A stretch of 64,000 bases of DNA from Desulfovibrio sp. (GCA_031279825.1 JAITHT010000081.1:1-64000), one strand, 5' to 3'. Positions 51,725 to 61,120 are shown, counted from the stretch's first letter. Translations and numbers: made by a program. Notes: generated by a model from the sequence alone, not told the origin.

Positions 51725-53416
51725 ATGGATATAGCATTTTTGTTGCGGCGACTTTCGGCAATGAACGAGGACGATGTCGTACTGCTGAAGAATATTAAGG
51801 GGGAGGATATTCTTGAAGCGGCGGGGATACTCGGCAAATTGAAATATAATGCCGACGAAGGCAACAGGCTCATCAATTTTTTAGCCGAAGCCATCTCGCA
51901 AGAAGCGGGGACGGCCGTTGCCGACGACTTTGAAAAGGAGGCGAGTTCTCACAATCAGTTTCTGACCGCAGGCTATTATCGGGACGCCTTGCGCCGTCAT
52001 GCGCTCAATGCGAGCACTGCCGCCGCTCTCAAAAAATTTATCGAGCAGGTGCCGGAAGACGTGCTGTCTTCCTTGAAATTTGCCGAGTTGTTTCCGCACT
52101 GCCAGGTAGCCGTCATGCACGGCACGCAAAAAGGCCTTGAGCTGATGCAGGCCGTATCCGGGCTGCACGAAGTGGATGACGGCATTCTCAAGGCGGATGC
52201 CTCGCTTGTGCCTCTTGAAAGTATGCAAAAAGCCCAGAAAATATTGGCAAAAGCTCTCAAAGACTGGTTTGCCGCGATGGTAAGTGTTTTGCCCGCTCAT
52301 TGCCGGGAACAGGACCTGCCGTTGATAAAAAAAATGGTCTTCAGTCTTTTATTGGTGCTGCATGCGGAAGCGTCGGAAGCTTTGCTGGAGACCCTGACCA
52401 CGGGGCCCATAGGCGATATTTTTACTGTGCAGAGCGCGGTGGTGAAGGCGTTTACCGGTTTCGCCGAGGACGTCGATCTGCCTTCCGGCATTGACGGCAA
52501 GGGACCTGATCGCATACTGCGCGTGATACGGGAATTTTTGTTCGCGGTGGCCTGCAGGCGGATCAAAAGACAAAACAAGGCCGCTGATACGGAAGCCGTC
52601 CGCGTCGAGGCATCGGCTCTGGTGCAGCCTGACGCGCGTAAATCCATGGCCCGCCTGCTTATGCTTTTTCTGAATAATCTGCTGCGCGAGTTGCCCCCCG
52701 AAAAAGATCTTCGTCCCCGGGCTAACGTCAAAGGTTTTGACGCGGAAGGGTTTCATGCGGATTTCGTCAGGGATTGCATCGCCAAACGATTCTCCTTTAC
52801 CATTGAACATCACGGCAAAGTGGACAACCTCCTAGAGCGGGAAGCGGCTGTCGGGCGCGGTAAAAAGGATTTGGAATTTTACGAGCAGCAGTTACAGAAA
52901 ATGATCGACAGCGGCCAGGAAAAGCAGGCCAAGAAATGGGCACCTCCCGAGGTGCGCACCTCCTCCTCTATGACGGAAAAAGATTTGAAGGCGGCGCAGG
53001 CATTCGTCATGCACGGCATTAACGATCGCGACATGCGCATGGCGATAACGGCTATCGCCAGTCAGGACAGTCTTAAGTTATTTGAAGCCTTTTACGGTAA
53101 AGAGCCTGCCACGGGCGTAATCTGTGAAATTGCCGACAGGCAGATGGCCATCAACGTCGTACCCAGGCGGGCTGAATTTTTCATCACGGCCGAGGTGCAT
53201 AACAGCCGTATACAATCCCTTGAGCGCCATGGCGACGGCGAGGATTCGATGGAGTTCAACTGGGTCAACTTTTTTCAGTTCGAATACTCCGGCAGGCTGC
53301 AACGGGAAAAAAACGCTTCAGACCCTTCCGGCAGGCGCTGGAGGGTGTGCGCTGTGGAGGTGGAGTTGATGGTCCCCCATCTTATGGCGCCTGCCGATAC
53401 TTCCCCCGCGCAGTGA
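51725..53416 (+). CDS. Unrecognised 563-aa protein
   Basis: I do not recognise this protein. It is mostly alpha-helical in appearance, without signal peptide or clear membrane helices (LVLHAEASEALLETL and MARLLMLFLNNLLREL are amphipathic). A basic, charged stretch near residues 370-420 (GRGKKDLEFYEQQLQKMIDS) may form a coiled coil. The last third (ICEIADRQMAINVVPRRAEFF onward to VNFFQFEYSGRLQREKN) is more strand-rich. GGGGATT precedes the ATG. Its stop overlaps a possible GTG start of aroE (GTGA). Codon use resembles the GC-rich neighbours, so it is probably a resident, lineage-specific gene. Confidence 0.75.
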   Translation: MDIAFLLRRLSAMNEDDVVLLKNIKGEDILEAAGILGKLKYNADEGNRLINFLAEAISQEAGTAVADDFEKEASSHNQFLTAGYYRDALRRHALNASTAAALKKFIEQVPEDVLSSLKFAELFPHCQVAVMHGTQKGLELMQAVSGLHEVDDGILKADASLVPLESMQKAQKILAKALKDWFAAMVSVLPAHCREQDLPLIKKMVFSLLLVLHAEASEALLETLTTGPIGDIFTVQSAVVKAFTGFAEDVDLPSGIDGKGPDRILRVIREFLFAVACRRIKRQNKAADTEAVRVEASALVQPDARKSMARLLMLFLNNLLRELPPEKDLRPRANVKGFDAEGFHADFVRDCIAKRFSFTIEHHGKVDNLLEREAAVGRGKKDLEFYEQQLQKMIDSGQEKQAKKWAPPEVRTSSSMTEKDLKAAQAFVMHGINDRDMRMAITAIASQDSLKLFEAFYGKEPATGVICEIADRQMAINVVPRRAEFFITAEVHNSRIQSLERHGDGEDSMEFNWVNFFQFEYSGRLQREKNASDPSGRRWRVCAVEVELMVPHLMAPADTSPAQ

Positions 53417-53439
53417 TCACAGGCAAGAATCCGCCCTTT

Positions 53440-54261
53440 ATGATGCCGTACACCGCGTTATTCGGAATTATCGGCCATCCGCTGGCCCACAGCATGAGCC
53501 CCGCCTTGCACAACTGGGCTTTTTCCCGGGCTGGAATAGCGGGGTTCTATATGGCTTGGCCTCTGCAGCCGGAAAAGCTCCCGGCTTTTTTCGACGCGGC
53601 GCGCGCGTTGCCGGTACGGGGAGGCAACATTACCCTGCCGCACAAGGTAACATCTATGGCTCTGCTGGACGGGCTGTCTCCCAGAGCGCAGCGCGTCGGC
53701 GCGATCAATACCTTTTATTGGGATGATGCGTGTCTCTGCGGCGACAATACCGACGTGGCGGGTTTTCTTGACCCGTTAGCGCACCGGCGAATATTGAGCG
53801 CGCTGGTGCTGGGCGCCGGCGGGGCGTCTCGCGCCGTCCTGGCCGGCCTCAAGGAATTGGAGGTGCCGGATATCGGCGTCAGCAACCGCACTGCCGGCAA
53901 AGCCGAAACGCTGGCCGAAGAATTCGGCGTGCACCATGTGCCCTGGGATGACAGAACCTCCAGCGGGGCGGATTGTATTATCAACGCCACTACCCAGGGT
54001 ATGGCGGGAGAAGGCGTTGACAACACTCCTCTGCCCGCGCGGGCTTTCAGAGGCAAAGGGCTGGCCTACGACATCGTCTATAATCCCCTGGAAACCCGTT
54101 TTCTCAGAGAAGCCGGAGTCGCCGGCTGGGATACTCAGGATGGTTTGGCCATGTTTGTGGGGCAGGCTCGCGAATCCTTCCGGCTTTGGCATCGGGACAA
54201 AGATATGCCTGCACGGGAAGCTGCCGCGCTGGTCAAACGATTGCTGGCGGCCGACGTATGA
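53440..54261 (+). CDS. aroE: Shikimate dehydrogenase
   Basis: AroE reduces 3-dehydroshikimate to shikimate with NADPH in aromatic amino-acid synthesis. LFGIIGHPLAHSMSPALHNWAF is the substrate-binding N-terminus, RGGNITLPHKVT carries the catalytic lysine, and CGDNTDVAGF the aspartate. LVLGAGGASRAVLAGLKEL and SNRTAGKAETLAEEFG form the NADP site. ATG 53440 gives 273 aa; GTG 53413, overlapping the preceding stop in a GTGA arrangement, is an alternative that would imply translational coupling. No other shikimate-pathway genes are nearby. Confidence 0.9.
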   Translation: MMPYTALFGIIGHPLAHSMSPALHNWAFSRAGIAGFYMAWPLQPEKLPAFFDAARALPVRGGNITLPHKVTSMALLDGLSPRAQRVGAINTFYWDDACLCGDNTDVAGFLDPLAHRRILSALVLGAGGASRAVLAGLKELEVPDIGVSNRTAGKAETLAEEFGVHHVPWDDRTSSGADCIINATTQGMAGEGVDNTPLPARAFRGKGLAYDIVYNPLETRFLREAGVAGWDTQDGLAMFVGQARESFRLWHRDKDMPAREAAALVKRLLAADV

Positions 54262-54298
54262 GCGGACGAGGAGGAGTGTTTGCCGCGCGTTAGGTCAT

Positions 54299-54390
54299 AG
54301 AGCAGATAAACGTTGCACTCGTCATTGACGGCGAAAACAAGTTTCGCCCACTCCTCGTACACGCAACCGGCGCTTACGCTACCGGCATTC
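54299..54390 (-). repeat. Dispersed palindromic element, copy G
   Basis: AGAGCAGATAAACGTTGCACTC, the core GGCGAAAACAAGTTTCGCC and ACCGGCGCTTACGCTACCGG identify the element between convergent aroE and the phosphorylase. Its right end overlaps the last codons of the phosphorylase gene (stop at 54379), and the terminal hairpin is missing. Confidence 0.75.
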
Positions 54391-55218
54391 TTTCTCCAAA
54401 GCGGGCAGCGCGGCCAGGAGAAGGCTCTCAAGCCAGGCGGCGGCTTTTTCCGCCGTTGCGATAATGTCTTCAATGGTGGTTTCGGCCATGCAGTCGGGGA
54501 GGTTCTGATTGCTGAGGCAGGATACGCCGAGCACGCGCAACCCTCTGTGTTTCGCGGCTATGGCTTCAAGGGCGGTGGACATGCCCACGGCATCGCCGCC
54601 GAGAAGACGGTAGGCCCGCGTTTCCGCGCGTGTTTCAAGCTGTGGCCCGGGAATGCAGAGGTAGACGCCTTTTTTCAGACCTATGCCCAGGGAGAGGGCG
54701 CTCTGCTCCATAATTCGTATAAGGTCGGGATCGTAGAGTCCGGACATGTCGGGAAAGCGGGAGCGCCGACTATCCTCGTCGGGACCGGTGAGAGGACTTT
54801 GCCCGGTGAGGTTTATCTGGTCCGTAATAAGCATCAGGGAGCCGGCGGAGAAGAGCGGGTTGATGGCCCCGGCGGCGTTTGTTAGTATAAGAGAGGTAAT
54901 GCCTAACTCCGCCATGACGCGCACCCCCATGCAGATATCATCCGGCGTCCGGCCTTCATAAAGATGGCAACGCCCCTGCTGGAGAATGACGGATATGCCG
55001 GCAAGCGTTCCGGCGGAAAAGGCGCCGTGATGAGAAGGTGCTGTAGATTGGGGAAAACCGGGCAGATCCGCATAAGGGATATGGCGGGCATCTTGTAACG
55101 AACATGCCAAATTGCCCAGCCCGGTACCGAGAACTATACCGATTTTTGGAGAAAACTCTTGCGGCAGTGAAGATTTGAGCATTGCAACACAAATCTGGAC
55201 TTTTTTTGACTTTTGCAT
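54379..55218 (-). CDS. Purine nucleoside phosphorylase
   Basis: This trimeric, PNP-type enzyme (279 aa) splits purine (deoxy)nucleosides with phosphate. IGIVLGTGLGNLACSL is the phosphate loop, and HHGAFSAGTLAGISVILQQGRCHLYEG, LTNAAGAINPLFSAGSLMLITDQINL and GPQLETRAETRAYRLLGGDAVGMSTALEA (phosphate/ribose site, with the E-T-x-A-E motif) are canonical. The C-terminal CLSNQN keeps the catalytic Asn. It is leftward, divergent from the carboxylase operon. Confidence 0.9.
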   Translation of the reverse strand: MQKSKKVQICVAMLKSSLPQEFSPKIGIVLGTGLGNLACSLQDARHIPYADLPGFPQSTAPSHHGAFSAGTLAGISVILQQGRCHLYEGRTPDDICMGVRVMAELGITSLILTNAAGAINPLFSAGSLMLITDQINLTGQSPLTGPDEDSRRSRFPDMSGLYDPDLIRIMEQSALSLGIGLKKGVYLCIPGPQLETRAETRAYRLLGGDAVGMSTALEAIAAKHRGLRVLGVSCLSNQNLPDCMAETTIEDIIATAEKAAAWLESLLLAALPALEKECR

Positions 55219-55401
55219 AAAGTGGCTTCCTGTCTCCTTCGCGTCGGATCGGCCGGATCCTGCCGTTTTTCTGTTGCGGTTTTGCGCGTATCGGCTGCTT
55301 TCCCCCAGGTACTGTTGACGCTATGGGATTTTTGTTCTCCGGCAAGGCAGATGAGCCTGCTATGAGAGAAAATGCTCTAAGTACAGTAGCTCAGAATTCA
55401 G

Positions 55402-55430
55402 CCGGAACCAAGTCCGGGATCCGTTTTTTT
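55402..55430 (+). terminator. Possible attenuator in the carboxylase leader
   Basis: CCGGA (55402-55406) can pair with TCCGG (55413-55417), and a seven-T run follows at 55424-55430, upstream of the biotin carboxylase start at 55459. The stem is only 5 bp, so this is weak evidence. Confidence 0.25.
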
Positions 55431-55458
55431 ATTTTATTTGAGGGTACAGGAAAAACCG

Positions 55459-56877
55459 GTGAATTACGCCTGCCATAAAGTAATGGTCGCCAACCGCGGT
55501 GAAATTGCCGTGCGTATTGTGCAGGCCTGCGCCAAACTCGGCCTTGACTTTGTCTGCATATATACGGCGGAAGATGCCGCATCCGGTCATGTGCGGCTCG
55601 CGCGTGAAGCCGGAGGAACAAAACGGCTGTACCGCGTATCTTCTTACCATGACGCCAATGAGCTCCTTGCCGTTGCCGATGATGCGAAGGCGACGGCTAT
55701 CCATCCCGGGTACGGTTTTTTCGCGGAAGATTACCGCTTTGCCCGCCGGGTATCGCGCCGTGAGAACAAGTTGATTTTTATAGGGCCCTCCTGGAGGGTG
55801 ATTCGTGAACTCGGCGACAAGATAAACACCAAGCGGCTCGCGCGCAGTCTCGGCGTACCCACGGTTCCCGGCTCCGACAAACCCATTTATGATGAAATGG
55901 AAGCGGAGAAGATCGCCCGCAGTTTATTCGAGTTTCAACGGCAGCAGGATATTGAGCGTCCGCTGGTGCTGGTGAAGGCCTCGGCCGGCGGCGGAGGTAT
56001 GGGCATTGAAGAGGTGCATGACATAGATCTGTTCCGTTCCGTATACCGGCGTATCCGCAACTATGCCGTCCGGCATTTTAAAGATGAGGGCGTGCTGATT
56101 GAGCAGCGCATCCGCGATTTCAATCATCTAGAAGTACAGATTCTGGCTGAACGGGGCTGCGCCAATGTGGTACATTTCGGCACGCGCAACTGCTCCATTC
56201 AGAGTATCGGGCTGCAGAAACGGATTGAAGTGGCGCCGGGCTTCGATTCCGCTTCCATCAATTACCGATTTGACGCCGACAAGGTGCTGGAAGACATTAC
56301 GCGGCATTCCCTGACGATGGCCCGCAAAGTCAGATATGATAACGTGGGTACCTGGGAATGGATTGTCACCCGTGAGGGCAACCCGTACCTTATGGAAGTG
56401 AATACCCGGATTCAGGTGGAAAACGGCGTGTCCGCAGCCATCTCCCGCATTAAGGGACAGCGGGGGGTGGACATCATCGCCGAGCAGATACGAACGGCCT
56501 TGGGAGAGCCTTTGGGATATGCGCAGAACGATATTTCCTTTGAAGGAATGGGGATTGAATACCGCATTATCGCCGAGGATCCCGATAATCGATTCGCTCC
56601 CTGGGTCGGACGAATTGAATCTTTCGGCTGGGGTCACGAAGATTGGCTTACCATGCACACCCATGTGCCGGTGGACACCTGCTACGACATTCCTACGGAG
56701 TTTGATCCGAATCTTGCCCTGGGTATTGTATGGGGCAAGAACCTCTACGAAATGAGGGATCGCGGCTCGCGCTTCCTTACTTCTCTGACATTGAAGGGAG
56801 GCAGTATTGCGAACGAGGAACTTAAATCCAACGTGGCTTTCCTGCTCCGTAAGACAGAGGACGTACTGTTGTTTTAA
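55459..56877 (+). CDS. Biotin carboxylase subunit
   Basis: Biotin carboxylase adds CO2 from bicarbonate to biotin using ATP. The ATP-grasp protein has VMVANRGEIAVRIVQAC, HPGYGFFAEDYRFAR, KASAGGGGMGIEEV, HLEVQILAERGCANVVHFGTRNCSIQ and LMEVNTRIQVENGVSAAISRI. At 472 aa it is near the standard length, but ends with the unusual SFGWGHEDWLTMHTHVPVDTC region in place of the usual lid/C-domain sequence. GTG 55459 is chosen because ACAGGAAA precedes it and the family starts at that point; TTG 55438 is the track's start. Operon with the carboxyltransferase and carrier genes. Confidence 0.88.
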   Translation: MNYACHKVMVANRGEIAVRIVQACAKLGLDFVCIYTAEDAASGHVRLAREAGGTKRLYRVSSYHDANELLAVADDAKATAIHPGYGFFAEDYRFARRVSRRENKLIFIGPSWRVIRELGDKINTKRLARSLGVPTVPGSDKPIYDEMEAEKIARSLFEFQRQQDIERPLVLVKASAGGGGMGIEEVHDIDLFRSVYRRIRNYAVRHFKDEGVLIEQRIRDFNHLEVQILAERGCANVVHFGTRNCSIQSIGLQKRIEVAPGFDSASINYRFDADKVLEDITRHSLTMARKVRYDNVGTWEWIVTREGNPYLMEVNTRIQVENGVSAAISRIKGQRGVDIIAEQIRTALGEPLGYAQNDISFEGMGIEYRIIAEDPDNRFAPWVGRIESFGWGHEDWLTMHTHVPVDTCYDIPTEFDPNLALGIVWGKNLYEMRDRGSRFLTSLTLKGGSIANEELKSNVAFLLRKTEDVLLF

Positions 56878-56901
56878 CGCGTGCCCGGGGCGAAATTATA
56901 T

Positions 56902-59172
56902 ATGGAAATAGAAAAACAGGCGCAGTATCTGACTGAGCGGTTGAGCTACATTCGCGATATTTTCGGGAACAAGCACAATGAGAGCGTTGATTTGCTCGCC
57001 TCAAAGCTGGAAGACTACCGCAGGCGCGAGCCGCAGTTCACCTTGCGCGAACGTCGCGCGGCCGTGCTCACCCTTGAGGACTTGTTCGACTTTGTGGAAA
57101 AGAGGCTGGAGACGGAACTGACCCCCATGGATATGGTGCGCGTCGTGCGCCATCCCCATCGCATCTGTCTGCGCGACATACTGGAAAACGTGTATGACAA
57201 TTATACGGAGATAGGCAGCAAGGACGAGCATTCCATAGATCCTTCCATGGTTATCGCCAGGGCGTATATCACGCGTCGCCGGGGCAAACGCGTCATTAAT
57301 CAATCCGTGATGGTCATCGGTCAGGAAAAAGGGCATGGGGAGGAATTCCGCAACGGCGGATCGGTGAAACCCTGGGGCAACGCCAAGGCTCTTCACTACA
57401 TGCAGGTTGCCGAAACGGAAAATATTCCCGTGCATACCTATGTGTTCACACCCGGTTCCTTTCCGATCGAGGAGACCCCCGGCGCAGCACAGCAGATTGC
57501 CGCCAATTTATATGGCATGGCTTCTCTGCGGGTGCCTATCATTTCGACTATTTCCGAAGGCGGCTCCGGCGGAGCGGAGGCCATTGCCCTGGCGGACAGG
57601 CGGATTATGTTGTCCCACGGGTATTATTCCGTCATTTCTCCTGAAGGGGCCGCCGCTATTGAAGGCCGTCTGCAGCCGGGAGAGCGGGCCGCTCCGGAAT
57701 TGGTGGAAACCTGCGCCGGCCGGATGAAAATCACGGCCAGGGATAATCTGCATATGGGCTACGTGGATCATGTGATTCAGGAACCCTGCCTGGGGGCGCG
57801 TCCTTACCACTATGATTTTTTTCGTACCTTGCGTCAGGAAATATTGCGGGTGACGGACGAGGTCTGCCTCAGCGTACGCGGTTTTCGCCCTTTTCGGGGT
57901 ATTGCCCTGAGAAGTCGCCGGAAAAGAGCCGCCCGCGGGCTGGATTTTGAAAAGGCCTATATCCGCTGGAGTCTGGCCCCTTCAGAACAGATCCGCCTGG
58001 TGAACAAGCGGCATGCGAAATACCGCAGGCTTTCCCTATCGGTTGTGCCTGACAGGACTCCTTTTGCCAAGCGGGTATCCGGCTTGTGGCAGGAGGCTCT
58101 CTGGGGCGTGCACAGCCTTTTCAAGCATGGATTGCTCCAGCGGCACCAACAGAAGTTCACTGAATACATGGATGAAGTGCAATCGGAATGGGTGCTTTTT
58201 TTCAACAGGGTTCTTGCTCCCTGGCGCAGGCTCAGAAACCGCATGACCCGCAACGCTTCCAGGATCAGCATGGAAACGGCCAAGCAGTTGACGGAGCTTT
58301 CCGAATGGGATGACAATCAGGAGCAGCGCGGCGGCAACTGGGCGTACGTGAGTGCAAGGGCCAAGGAAGATCGGGCTGTTACCTGTCCCAATTCCAGAAT
58401 TCACGGCTGTCTTGATCTGTGGGCGCCTGATCTGTATGGCGAGTTCGCGGGTGTATGCACCAATTGCGGGCATCATTTCCCCATGGAATATCAATGGTAT
58501 TTACATAACGTCTTTGATCAGGGGTCTATTTTTGAATTCGCCGCCGATGTGGAGGCCTCCAATCCTCTGGGCATGGAAGCTTTTGAATCCAAATTGGCCG
58601 AAGCCAAGCAAAAGACCGGCCATAAAAGCGGCTGTATGGTGTTTGAAGCGCGTATCAACGGCACATGGTTGCTGGTGGCCATGCTGATGGCCACGTTCAG
58701 AGGAGGTTCCGTCGGCGCCGCCGAGGGCGAGAAATTCATTCGGGCGGCGGAAAGGGCCAAGCGGAAACGCTTTCCTTTACTGGCCTACGTGCACGGCACC
58801 GCTGGCATCCGCATTCAGGAAGGCACCAACGGACTCATTCAAATGGCCCGTTGCACCATGGCCGTGCGCCGCTATATAGATGCCGGCGGTCTGTACATCG
58901 TGACGTACGACACGAACTCGTATGCCGGTCCTGTAGCCAGTTTTCTCGGTTGTTCACCCTACCAGTTCGGCATCCGCTCCGCCAACGTGGGTTTCGCCGG
59001 TCCCGGAGTTATTACGGAAACCACCGGCATTGAGATCCCCCCCCATTACCATAACGTGTATAAAGCCTTGGCTCGCGGACATATCCAAGGCATATGGGAT
59101 CGCCGCGAAATGCGTTTTAATCTGAGCCAGGCCCTGCTTACCATGGGCGGGCGCAATCTTTACTACCGCTGA
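56902..59172 (+). CDS. Fused carboxyltransferase (AccA-AccD type)
   Basis: A single chain of about 756 aa transfers CO2 from carboxybiotin to an acyl-CoA. The N-terminal half is AccA-like (NGGSVKPWGNAKALHYMQVAE, STISEGGSGGAEAIALADRR, SPEGAAAIE). The C-terminal half is AccD-like (VFEARINGTWLLVAMLMATFRGGSVGAAEGEKFIRAAERA, RIQEGTNGLIQMARC). This is the reverse of the more common AccD-AccA order. The AccD zinc ribbon is altered: C-x9-C then C-x2-C (TCPNSRIHGC...VCTNCGHHF) in place of two C-x2-C pairs. ATG 56902 is used; GTG 56881 is the alternative. It begins 24 nt after the biotin carboxylase. Confidence 0.87.
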   Translation: MEIEKQAQYLTERLSYIRDIFGNKHNESVDLLASKLEDYRRREPQFTLRERRAAVLTLEDLFDFVEKRLETELTPMDMVRVVRHPHRICLRDILENVYDNYTEIGSKDEHSIDPSMVIARAYITRRRGKRVINQSVMVIGQEKGHGEEFRNGGSVKPWGNAKALHYMQVAETENIPVHTYVFTPGSFPIEETPGAAQQIAANLYGMASLRVPIISTISEGGSGGAEAIALADRRIMLSHGYYSVISPEGAAAIEGRLQPGERAAPELVETCAGRMKITARDNLHMGYVDHVIQEPCLGARPYHYDFFRTLRQEILRVTDEVCLSVRGFRPFRGIALRSRRKRAARGLDFEKAYIRWSLAPSEQIRLVNKRHAKYRRLSLSVVPDRTPFAKRVSGLWQEALWGVHSLFKHGLLQRHQQKFTEYMDEVQSEWVLFFNRVLAPWRRLRNRMTRNASRISMETAKQLTELSEWDDNQEQRGGNWAYVSARAKEDRAVTCPNSRIHGCLDLWAPDLYGEFAGVCTNCGHHFPMEYQWYLHNVFDQGSIFEFAADVEASNPLGMEAFESKLAEAKQKTGHKSGCMVFEARINGTWLLVAMLMATFRGGSVGAAEGEKFIRAAERAKRKRFPLLAYVHGTAGIRIQEGTNGLIQMARCTMAVRRYIDAGGLYIVTYDTNSYAGPVASFLGCSPYQFGIRSANVGFAGPGVITETTGIEIPPHYHNVYKALARGHIQGIWDRREMRFNLSQALLTMGGRNLYYR

Positions 59173-59226
59173 GGCGGAACCGGTGTTTTTCCACACCCGG
59201 CGGCGCCGTGAGGCAAGGATCCGTCC

Positions 59227-59880
59227 ATGCTTGACATAAGTGCAGTACTTGAGGAGATACAAGCCTCTCCTTATGAGGAGATAGTCGTATCCGCCCCTCA
59301 TTCGGGAGAAATTATCTTTCCGGAAAAACTTTTTCCCGGTGACGAGGTCTTTGGCCCCTCCGGCACATGGAAGGAAAAAGACGGCGACTTGCTCGCCACC
59401 CTCATCAGGGAGCGTAATCCGCAACCCATACTTTGTCCCAAAAAAGGCGAAATTGTTGTCGTTCATCGCGAACTCCACGGCACTTTCGTTCAGGCGGGTA
59501 CGGAACTGATCCGCCTGCGCCATTTCCTTTCCCGCGAAGAGGTGGTGCGGCTCATTCTGAAGCGGGCTCTTCACCTGTTTTGCGCCCCGGAACGGGCCAA
59601 GTACTATTTTATTCCGTCTGTGGACATCAAGATCAAGGTCTCCGGCCCCAATGTCGTCACTATACGCGACGGTGAGGAAATTTTTATCATGTCGCGTATG
59701 AAGCGTGAAACGCCTTTGCGCTATTCCGGTCCTGAAGGGGTCATCTATGCCGTGTACTTCAGCCATGCCCAGAACGTTGACGCGGGGCAGCCGTTGATAG
59801 GCGTCTGTCCTCCCTATATGGTAAAGCAGGTCGAAGAAGTCGTCATGCGCGTGCAGACGGAATGGAAAGTACGCGAATAA
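59227..59880 (+). CDS. Biotin carrier-like protein of the carboxylase operon
   Basis: A 217-aa protein with two lipoyl/biotinyl-like barrel segments. The first runs through SAPHSGEIIFPEKLFPGDEV, and the second, DGEEIFIMSRMKRETPLRYSGPEGVIYAVYFSHAQNVDAGQPLIGV, aligns with BCCP domains. The usual A-M-K-M biotinylation motif is R-M-K-R here, keeping M-K. Position after biotin carboxylase and carboxyltransferase supports a carrier role. It could instead be a scaffold if the lysine is not recognised by biotin ligase. AAGGAT precedes the ATG. Confidence 0.65.
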   Translation: MLDISAVLEEIQASPYEEIVVSAPHSGEIIFPEKLFPGDEVFGPSGTWKEKDGDLLATLIRERNPQPILCPKKGEIVVVHRELHGTFVQAGTELIRLRHFLSREEVVRLILKRALHLFCAPERAKYYFIPSVDIKIKVSGPNVVTIRDGEEIFIMSRMKRETPLRYSGPEGVIYAVYFSHAQNVDAGQPLIGVCPPYMVKQVEEVVMRVQTEWKVRE

Positions 59881-59920
59881 AGCCTTTTTATTTTCGCAGG
59901 TGTAACGTGAAGGCAAGGCT

Positions 59921-60331
59921 ATGGGACGTATCCTTTTTATTCGCGTGAAGGTTGAAACCTTTGCTGTAAAGGATGTCGTGAAGGCTTGGCCCCTGCTCTG
60001 CGCTCTTGTTTGGCCCGATTCGGAAGCAGGCGCGGCTTTATCCGGCAAAACGGCGCGCGCTTCAGCGGCCTCTGCCGGACAGGGCGCTTTGGAACTTGTG
60101 GATGCGTTGCTGGACTTTGCGCGTTTCGGCGACATGCCGCAAGGCGGGGGGGAGCCTCTGCACGCTTTGGCGCGGCGGCTTGAAGCATTACGGGAATCCT
60201 TGGATGACGCCCTGGGAGACAGAAACGTGCCCGCTGCCCAAAAAACGATTGATGCTATTGAAAATACCTTGGATGAAGCGGAAAAAACGGTATATGCCAT
60301 AAAAGGCAAGTTGCCGGATGCTTTTCGATAG
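59921..60331 (+). CDS. Small unrecognised protein after the carboxylase operon
   Basis: A 136-aa protein without a family I can name. Residues 40-80 are Ala-rich and helical. The C-terminal half (EPLHALARRLEALRESLDDAL, then IDAIENTLDEAEKTVYAIKG) is a likely two-helix coiled coil. It follows the carrier gene by 40 nt in the same direction, so it may belong to that operon. ATG 59921 has AAGGC upstream; GTG 59945 (MKVETFAVKD) is possible. Confidence 0.6.
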   Translation: MGRILFIRVKVETFAVKDVVKAWPLLCALVWPDSEAGAALSGKTARASAASAGQGALELVDALLDFARFGDMPQGGGEPLHALARRLEALRESLDDALGDRNVPAAQKTIDAIENTLDEAEKTVYAIKGKLPDAFR

Positions 60332-60447
60332 CGGGAAAAAGGGGAGTGTGCCGGATTGCGCTTTTGTTCAAGGCATGGCACGTTATCATATATGCGTATT
60401 ACACGGCGGATTGTCGTTAAGGATATTTTCATTAAGGGAAGTGAGCC

Positions 60448-60984
60448 ATGTTGAATAAAGTTATGATCATCGGATACCTCGGACGCGATCCGGAACTGAA
60501 ATACGCCGCCTCCGGCATGCCTATCGCCAACTTGCGTATTGCCACTGATGAGTCCTATACGGATCGTGACGGCAATAAAGTGGAGCGTACGGAATGGCAC
60601 TCGGTGGTGGTTTTTCAGCGCGTCGCCGAAAATTGCGCCAGCTACTTGAGTAAAGGCAGCTTGGTGTTTGTGGAAGGCAGTCTGCAAACCCGAAAATGGC
60701 AGGATCAGAACGGCCAGGATCGCTACACAACGGAAATAAAGGCTCTTCGCGTGCAGTTTCTTGACCGCAAAGGCGCGCGCCAGAATATCGGAGGAGAGGA
60801 CGGCGCCTACCAGAATGATGGAGGATACGCGAAAGCGGGCGGGAAGGGGCATCCCTCGGGACAGGGGGCGCAGCCTTTTCAGCAGGGCGGCGGAAAGAGC
60901 CAGTCCAGAGAAGCGTCGCCTCCTGACGATCTGGGGCCGGCCTTTCCCTCCGAGGCCAGCGGTATGGATGATGTGCCGTTCTGA
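60448..60984 (+). CDS. ssb: Single-stranded DNA-binding protein
   Basis: SSB coats single-stranded DNA in replication and repair. The OB fold begins MLNKVMIIGYLGRDPELKYAASGMPIANLRIATDE, then TEWHSVVVFQRVAENCASYLSKGSLVFVEGSLQTRKWQDQNGQDRYTTEI. A Gly/Gln-rich linker of about 60 residues leads to the acidic tail MDDVPF that recruits partner proteins. At 178 aa it is full length. GGGAAGTGAG precedes the ATG. A copy of the dispersed element follows the stop. Confidence 0.96.
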   Translation: MLNKVMIIGYLGRDPELKYAASGMPIANLRIATDESYTDRDGNKVERTEWHSVVVFQRVAENCASYLSKGSLVFVEGSLQTRKWQDQNGQDRYTTEIKALRVQFLDRKGARQNIGGEDGAYQNDGGYAKAGGKGHPSGQGAQPFQQGGGKSQSREASPPDDLGPAFPSEASGMDDVPF

Positions 60985-60992
60985 GACTGCCC

Positions 60993-61107
60993 TGGAGCAT
61001 TTTCACTTTGACACCGCTCTGTCAACCGGCAGCGTAAGCGCCGGATCTCGTGCACGGGGAGCAGGCGAAACGTGTTTTCGCCGAGGGCGACGAGTGCAAT
61101 GTTGCAA
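60993..61107 (+). repeat. Dispersed palindromic element, copy H
   Basis: GAGCATTTTCACTTTGACACCGCTC (hairpin with two mismatches), TCAACCGGCAGCGTAAGCGCCGG, the core GCGAAACGTGTTTTCGCC and GAGTGCAATGTTGCAAA are all present. It lies between ssb and the EF-hand gene; the next gene's GGAGAA Shine-Dalgarno begins 3 nt after its end. Confidence 0.85.
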
Positions 61108-61120
61108 ATGGAGAACTTCC

